This document shows, piece by piece, positions 61,283 to 64,000 of a stretch of DNA of 64,000 bases. The translations under genes were made by a program, and so were the position numbers. The notes below the pieces were generated by a model, which was given only the letters and a program-made list of their open reading frames with translations, was not told the origin of the DNA and did not search any database. Every line of letters starts with the position of its first letter. Within the stretch, counting starts at the first letter, position 1. Source of the stretch: Glutamicibacter nicotianae (GTDB lineage: Bacteria; Actinomycetota; Actinomycetes; Actinomycetales; Micrococcaceae); the NCBI RefSeq assembly GCF_006539525.1, contig NZ_BJNE01000006.1, positions 62,001-126,000 on the forward strand, read 5' to 3'.

Positions 61283-62017
61283 TCAAACCGCGGCTTCTAC
61301 TAGCGCCGCAAGCTCGGGCGCGTGGGAGAAATTGAAACCATGCGCACCATGGCGCATGACAGTAAGCTTGGCTTGCGGTGTTTTGGCGACCAAGCGAAGA
61401 CCGAATTCCGGGGGAGATAGCGGATCCCGGGTGCCGCATACGACATCAACCGGGCAGTGCACCGTGCGGAGCAAATCGATGGTGGAGTAATCCAGCATCT
61501 GGGCGCAGCTCTTGGCCCACCATGGGATGCCGCAACGCAGGTAGTCGACAAGCGCGATCGCCTTCACCGAGTTCAACTCGTGCGGAAAATCCTCGAAGAG
61601 CCGGCGTGCCTGCCTGAAGAGCGTCGCCTCGCGGTCGTTGACCGCGGGAGCTGCAATGATCAGGTGCTTGACCAGGTCCGGCCACGCGCGAGCCAGCTCA
61701 ATGGAAACCTGCGCACCCATGGAATGCCCGAGGACAATTGCGTTCTCCACCTTCAGCTCGCGCAACGCCAGTGCCACTTCGTGTGCAAAACGCGGTACGG
61801 TCACCGGGCGACCATCATCGAGATTCTTGCCATGGCCGGGCAGCTCGGGAACGATCACCCGATGCGTCTGCGACAAGATGTTTGCCAGCGGAGTGAAATA
61901 GCGGCTGGAAGCTCCGAGCCCATGCAGGAGCACCACGTCAGGCCCCTGGCCCGCGACGCGAACCGAGAGCCTGGTTTTCAAGGATTCGGGCAAATGCCCA
62001 AAGTACTCGTGGCGCAC
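61283..62017 (-). CDS. Alpha/beta hydrolase
   Basis: Hydrolase of 244 residues. The oxyanion region is VVLLHGLGASSRYFTPLA, and the nucleophile elbow is LGHSMGAQVSIELA (about 96-109, Ser). The acid and His follow the usual spacing: VVCGTRDPLSP and HGAHGFNFSHAPEL. It is a generic esterase/hydrolase of cofactor-free type; substrate not predictable. The GTG start at 62017 has GAAAGG. It converges on the M16 peptidase gene, and the small lipoprotein gene lies upstream on the same strand. Confidence 0.88.
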   Translation of the reverse strand: MRHEYFGHLPESLKTRLSVRVAGQGPDVVLLHGLGASSRYFTPLANILSQTHRVIVPELPGHGKNLDDGRPVTVPRFAHEVALALRELKVENAIVLGHSMGAQVSIELARAWPDLVKHLIIAAPAVNDREATLFRQARRLFEDFPHELNSVKAIALVDYLRCGIPWWAKSCAQMLDYSTIDLLRTVHCPVDVVCGTRDPLSPPEFGLRLVAKTPQAKLTVMRHGAHGFNFSHAPELAALVEAAV

Positions 62018-62109
62018 GCCAGCCTTTCATCGTGCGAAAAGTGCGCACATACAATCAGTAGGGAAAATCGACACGCTCGCCAGAAATGGCGGGACGAGCA
62101 CCAAGGGAG

Positions 62110-62520
62110 CTAGCCGCCCACCCCGGTCGAATGCTGATTAATGGCGGAACGGAGATCTTCCGGGAAGAGTTCCTTAACGTCTTTTTCGTAGTCGGAACCG
62201 TCACTTGGACGACGCAGTTCTTGCCCGTCGATGCGGAATGGGAAGGCGTCGGCTTGAGCCGCGGCATCCGCGGATTCCTGGCTATCGGGTGCGCAGGTAG
62301 CCCAGCCGTAGGTCGTGGAATCCTCGATTCGGAAAACTTCTACCTGGCATGTCGGTGAATCGATAACTGTTCCCTGCTCTTGGACGATATCGATGATTGA
62401 TGCTCGTTCGCCATCCGACAGGGTGATCGGTTCGCTGCCAGAACCGCAGGAAGTGCATGCAACGGTCGCGGCGAGGATTGCACCGATGCCGAAACCGATA
62501 CGCTTAATTTTCTGACCCAT
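62110..62520 (-). CDS. Putative small lipoprotein
   Basis: A 136-residue protein with a basic N-terminus and a hydrophobic stretch (IGFGIGAILAATVACTSC) ending in cysteines 22 and 25; TVAC is the better lipobox. The mature part carries two further cysteines (SPTCQVEV and GWATCAPD), likely a disulphide. No domain recognised. The ATG at 62520 is preferred over a frame starting at 62667. It is divergent from dapB. Confidence 0.65.
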   Translation of the reverse strand: MGQKIKRIGFGIGAILAATVACTSCGSGSEPITLSDGERASIIDIVQEQGTVIDSPTCQVEVFRIEDSTTYGWATCAPDSQESADAAAQADAFPFRIDGQELRRPSDGSDYEKDVKELFPEDLRSAINQHSTGVGG

Positions 62521-62714
62521 GGCCCTGCTCACTATTTGGGAACTCCTGACACATATTTTTCCCCTATTTGCTGGGCAAAACAAGTTGGACTGGCCGTAGG
62601 GTGCCTCCGCAATAATTTGCCGACTGCTCCCTGCTGAGAAGTCGTTGCAAAACTCGAGAGAGATCACGTCATCGTTGGCAGGACTGGTGCGTTCAGGAGG
62701 ATAGGCTTAAGCCC

Positions 62715-63473
62715 ATGAGTGCACAGATCAAGGTGGCCGTGCTCGGCGCGGCAGGACGAATGGGCTCGGAAGCGGTCAAGGCCGTGACTGAGGCTGCAGA
62801 CATGGAACTGGTTGCAAGCTTGGGGCGAGGCGACGACCTGTCGCAGATCCTCCAAGCCGGAGCAACCCACATCGTTGACCTTTCCGTGCCAGCCTCCACC
62901 GAAGACAATGTGCGTTTCGCCGTTGAGCATGGACTGCATGCGGTCGTCGGCACCACCGGCTGGGATGATGCCCGCCGGGCAAATCTGGAAGCGTTGCTCA
63001 GCGAGCATCCCGAAGCCGGTGTGCTGATTGCGCCCAACTTCGCCCTCGGCTCCGTGTTGGCCAGCGCGTTCGCTGCCACGGCAGCGAAGTACTTCGAATC
63101 CGTCGAAATCATCGAACTGCATCACCCCAATAAGGTGGACGCTCCCAGCGGCACCGCGGTGCGTACCGCTGAACTGATCGCCAAGTCGCGTGAAGCCGCT
63201 GGGGTACCAGCCAGCCCTGATGCTACCGAGACCCAGCTCGACGGTGCCCGCGGTGCAGTTGTCGATGGAATCAACGTCCATTCGGTCCGCTTGCGTGGCT
63301 TGGTAGCCCACCAGGAAGTGCTCTTTGGCGGACCCGGCGAGCAGTTCACGTTGCGCCATGATTCCTTTGACCGTGCCTCGTTCATGCCGGGCGTCCTTCT
63401 GGGCCTGCGCACTGTTGGCTCCCGTCCGGGGTTGACCTATGGGCTCGACGGCTATCTGGAGCTGGGCCAGTGA
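62715..63473 (+). CDS. dapB: 4-hydroxy-tetrahydrodipicolinate reductase
   Basis: Lysine/diaminopimelate pathway enzyme of 252 residues that reduces 4-hydroxy-tetrahydrodipicolinate with NAD(P)H. The dinucleotide motif is VAVLGAAGRMGSEAV and the catalytic signature is ELHHPNKVDAPSGTA (about 134-148). Then FGGPGEQFTLRHDSFDR and FMPGVLLGLR close the C-terminal domain. ATG at 62715. A start overlap with the next gene (GTGA) suggests coupling. The product supplies diaminopimelate for peptidoglycan and lysine. Confidence 0.97.
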   Translation: MSAQIKVAVLGAAGRMGSEAVKAVTEAADMELVASLGRGDDLSQILQAGATHIVDLSVPASTEDNVRFAVEHGLHAVVGTTGWDDARRANLEALLSEHPEAGVLIAPNFALGSVLASAFAATAAKYFESVEIIELHHPNKVDAPSGTAVRTAELIAKSREAAGVPASPDATETQLDGARGAVVDGINVHSVRLRGLVAHQEVLFGGPGEQFTLRHDSFDRASFMPGVLLGLRTVGSRPGLTYGLDGYLELGQ

Positions 63474-63922
63474 AAACCAAACTCTGGGTAGGCGGCATTC
63501 TGCTGCTGTTCGCGCTGTACATTGGCATGACGTTCACCCAGGCCATCCGCCTGCTGAATACCGGGGAACTGGTCGCCCAGATCATGGGCATTGCGATCTT
63601 GGTGATTCCTGCCTTGTGCGTCTGGATACTGATTCGCGAAGTGCTCTTCGGTTTGCGCACCGAGAAGATGGGCAAGGCCCTGGCCGCTTCCGGTGAGCTG
63701 CCAGAAGATCTTCCCCGCATGCCATCGGGACGCTTCATCCGTTCGGCGGCCGACGCAGATTTCCCCATCCATCAGCGGGACGTGGAAGAGAACCCGGAAT
63801 CATGGAAATCCTGGTACCGTCTGGCGCTGGCATACGAAGCCTGTGGCGATAAGCCGCGGGCCCGCAAATCCATGCGTACGGCGATCACCTTTTGGCAAGC
63901 AGATCAGAAGGTCAGCCAGTAG
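63470..63922 (+). CDS. Membrane protein with TPR-like tail
   Basis: A 150-residue protein with two membrane helices (about 6-28 and 35-58), then a basic linker and a C-terminal helical region with ESWKSWYRLALAYEACGDKPRARKSMRTAI pattern residues (about 111-140) resembling one tetratricopeptide repeat (W-LG-Y-A-A-F-type spacing). Start GTG at 63470, overlapping dapB by 4 bp. Function unknown; coupling to dapB suggests a cell-envelope role, which is inference. Confidence 0.82.
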   Translation: MKTKLWVGGILLLFALYIGMTFTQAIRLLNTGELVAQIMGIAILVIPALCVWILIREVLFGLRTEKMGKALAASGELPEDLPRMPSGRFIRSAADADFPIHQRDVEENPESWKSWYRLALAYEACGDKPRARKSMRTAITFWQADQKVSQ

Positions 63923-63946
63923 AAATCACGAATACCAGCATAGTGC

Positions 63947-63980
63947 CGATGGCCCGGGCTCGTACGAGCCCGGGCCATCG
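63947..63980 (+). terminator. Terminator after the dapB operon
   Basis: A 17-bp perfect palindrome (63947-63963 with 63964-63980) whose centre can form a small loop, followed by TTCT. Confidence 0.85.
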
Positions 63981-64000
63981 TTCTAGAACTTCATCTTCGT

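Overview
The window looks like chromosomal DNA of a high-GC Gram-positive bacterium of the Micrococcaceae (Arthrobacter/Glutamicibacter type). This is inferred from gene content and order, not from a database match. Supporting signs are GC-rich genes with many GTG and TTG starts, a short NusA without C-terminal repeats, an IF2 with a long Ala/Pro/Gly/Arg-rich N-terminus, a fused OleBC of the Micrococcus type, and a SigK/RskA pair. I see no tRNA, rRNA, CRISPR array, insertion sequence, prophage or replication origin.

Layout. At 0.1-2.7 kb three tandem paralogous lipoproteins lie upstream of proS (3.2-5.0 kb) and a TauE/SafE permease. The translation/RNA backbone follows: a membrane-anchored DUF4439-like protein (6.7-7.8 kb, minus), then rimP, nusA, ylxR, infB and rbfA (8.0-13.6 kb). 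After it come a divergent MarR/MDMPI-type pair (13.7-14.9 kb), a DUF1905/YdeI protein, and a minus-strand cell-envelope module (15.9-19.8 kb): molybdopterin oxidoreductase, anti-sigma RskA, sigma SigK and fasciclin lipoprotein. The backbone resumes with truB, two small membrane proteins, ribF, a methyltransferase and rpsO (20.0-24.0 kb).

Between rpsO and pnp, normally close neighbours, lie about 30 kb of accessory genes (24.1-53.8 kb). They encode a DJ-1/PfpI protein, a YtcJ-type amidohydrolase, an aminotransferase, a pRiA4b ORF-3-like protein, an MccF-like peptidase, a DUF4282 protein, a tctCBA-usp citrate-type transporter operon facing a citAB two-component system, pheA, an IclR regulator with E1alpha/E1beta and a free lipoyl-domain protein, the long-chain olefin operon oleA-oleBC-oleD, a YjiH-type membrane protein, a proline-rich peptide, an ADP-ribosylglycohydrolase, a DUF1883 protein, a zinc alcohol dehydrogenase, and an exonuclease VII large-subunit-like protein with predicted membrane helices. 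The backbone then continues with pnp, a DUF2254 protein, a nucleosidase facing luxS, an M16 peptidase, an alpha/beta hydrolase, small lipoproteins and dapB.

Most notable signals. (1) The fasciclin and molybdopterin genes share a promoter-like pattern, TTCCAATC-N16-CCGAA, which marks both as likely SigK targets. (2) Two 19-bp dyads of the form TAGTNAGANNNTCTNACTA, 21 bp apart, sit between the MarR gene and its divergent neighbour. (3) A 77-residue free lipoyl protein completes an E1alpha/E1beta operon that lacks E2 core and E3 genes. (4) The XseA-like protein pairs an OB-like region and nuclease core with a coiled coil and two membrane helices, and has an Asp-to-His change in the GHxxD motif.
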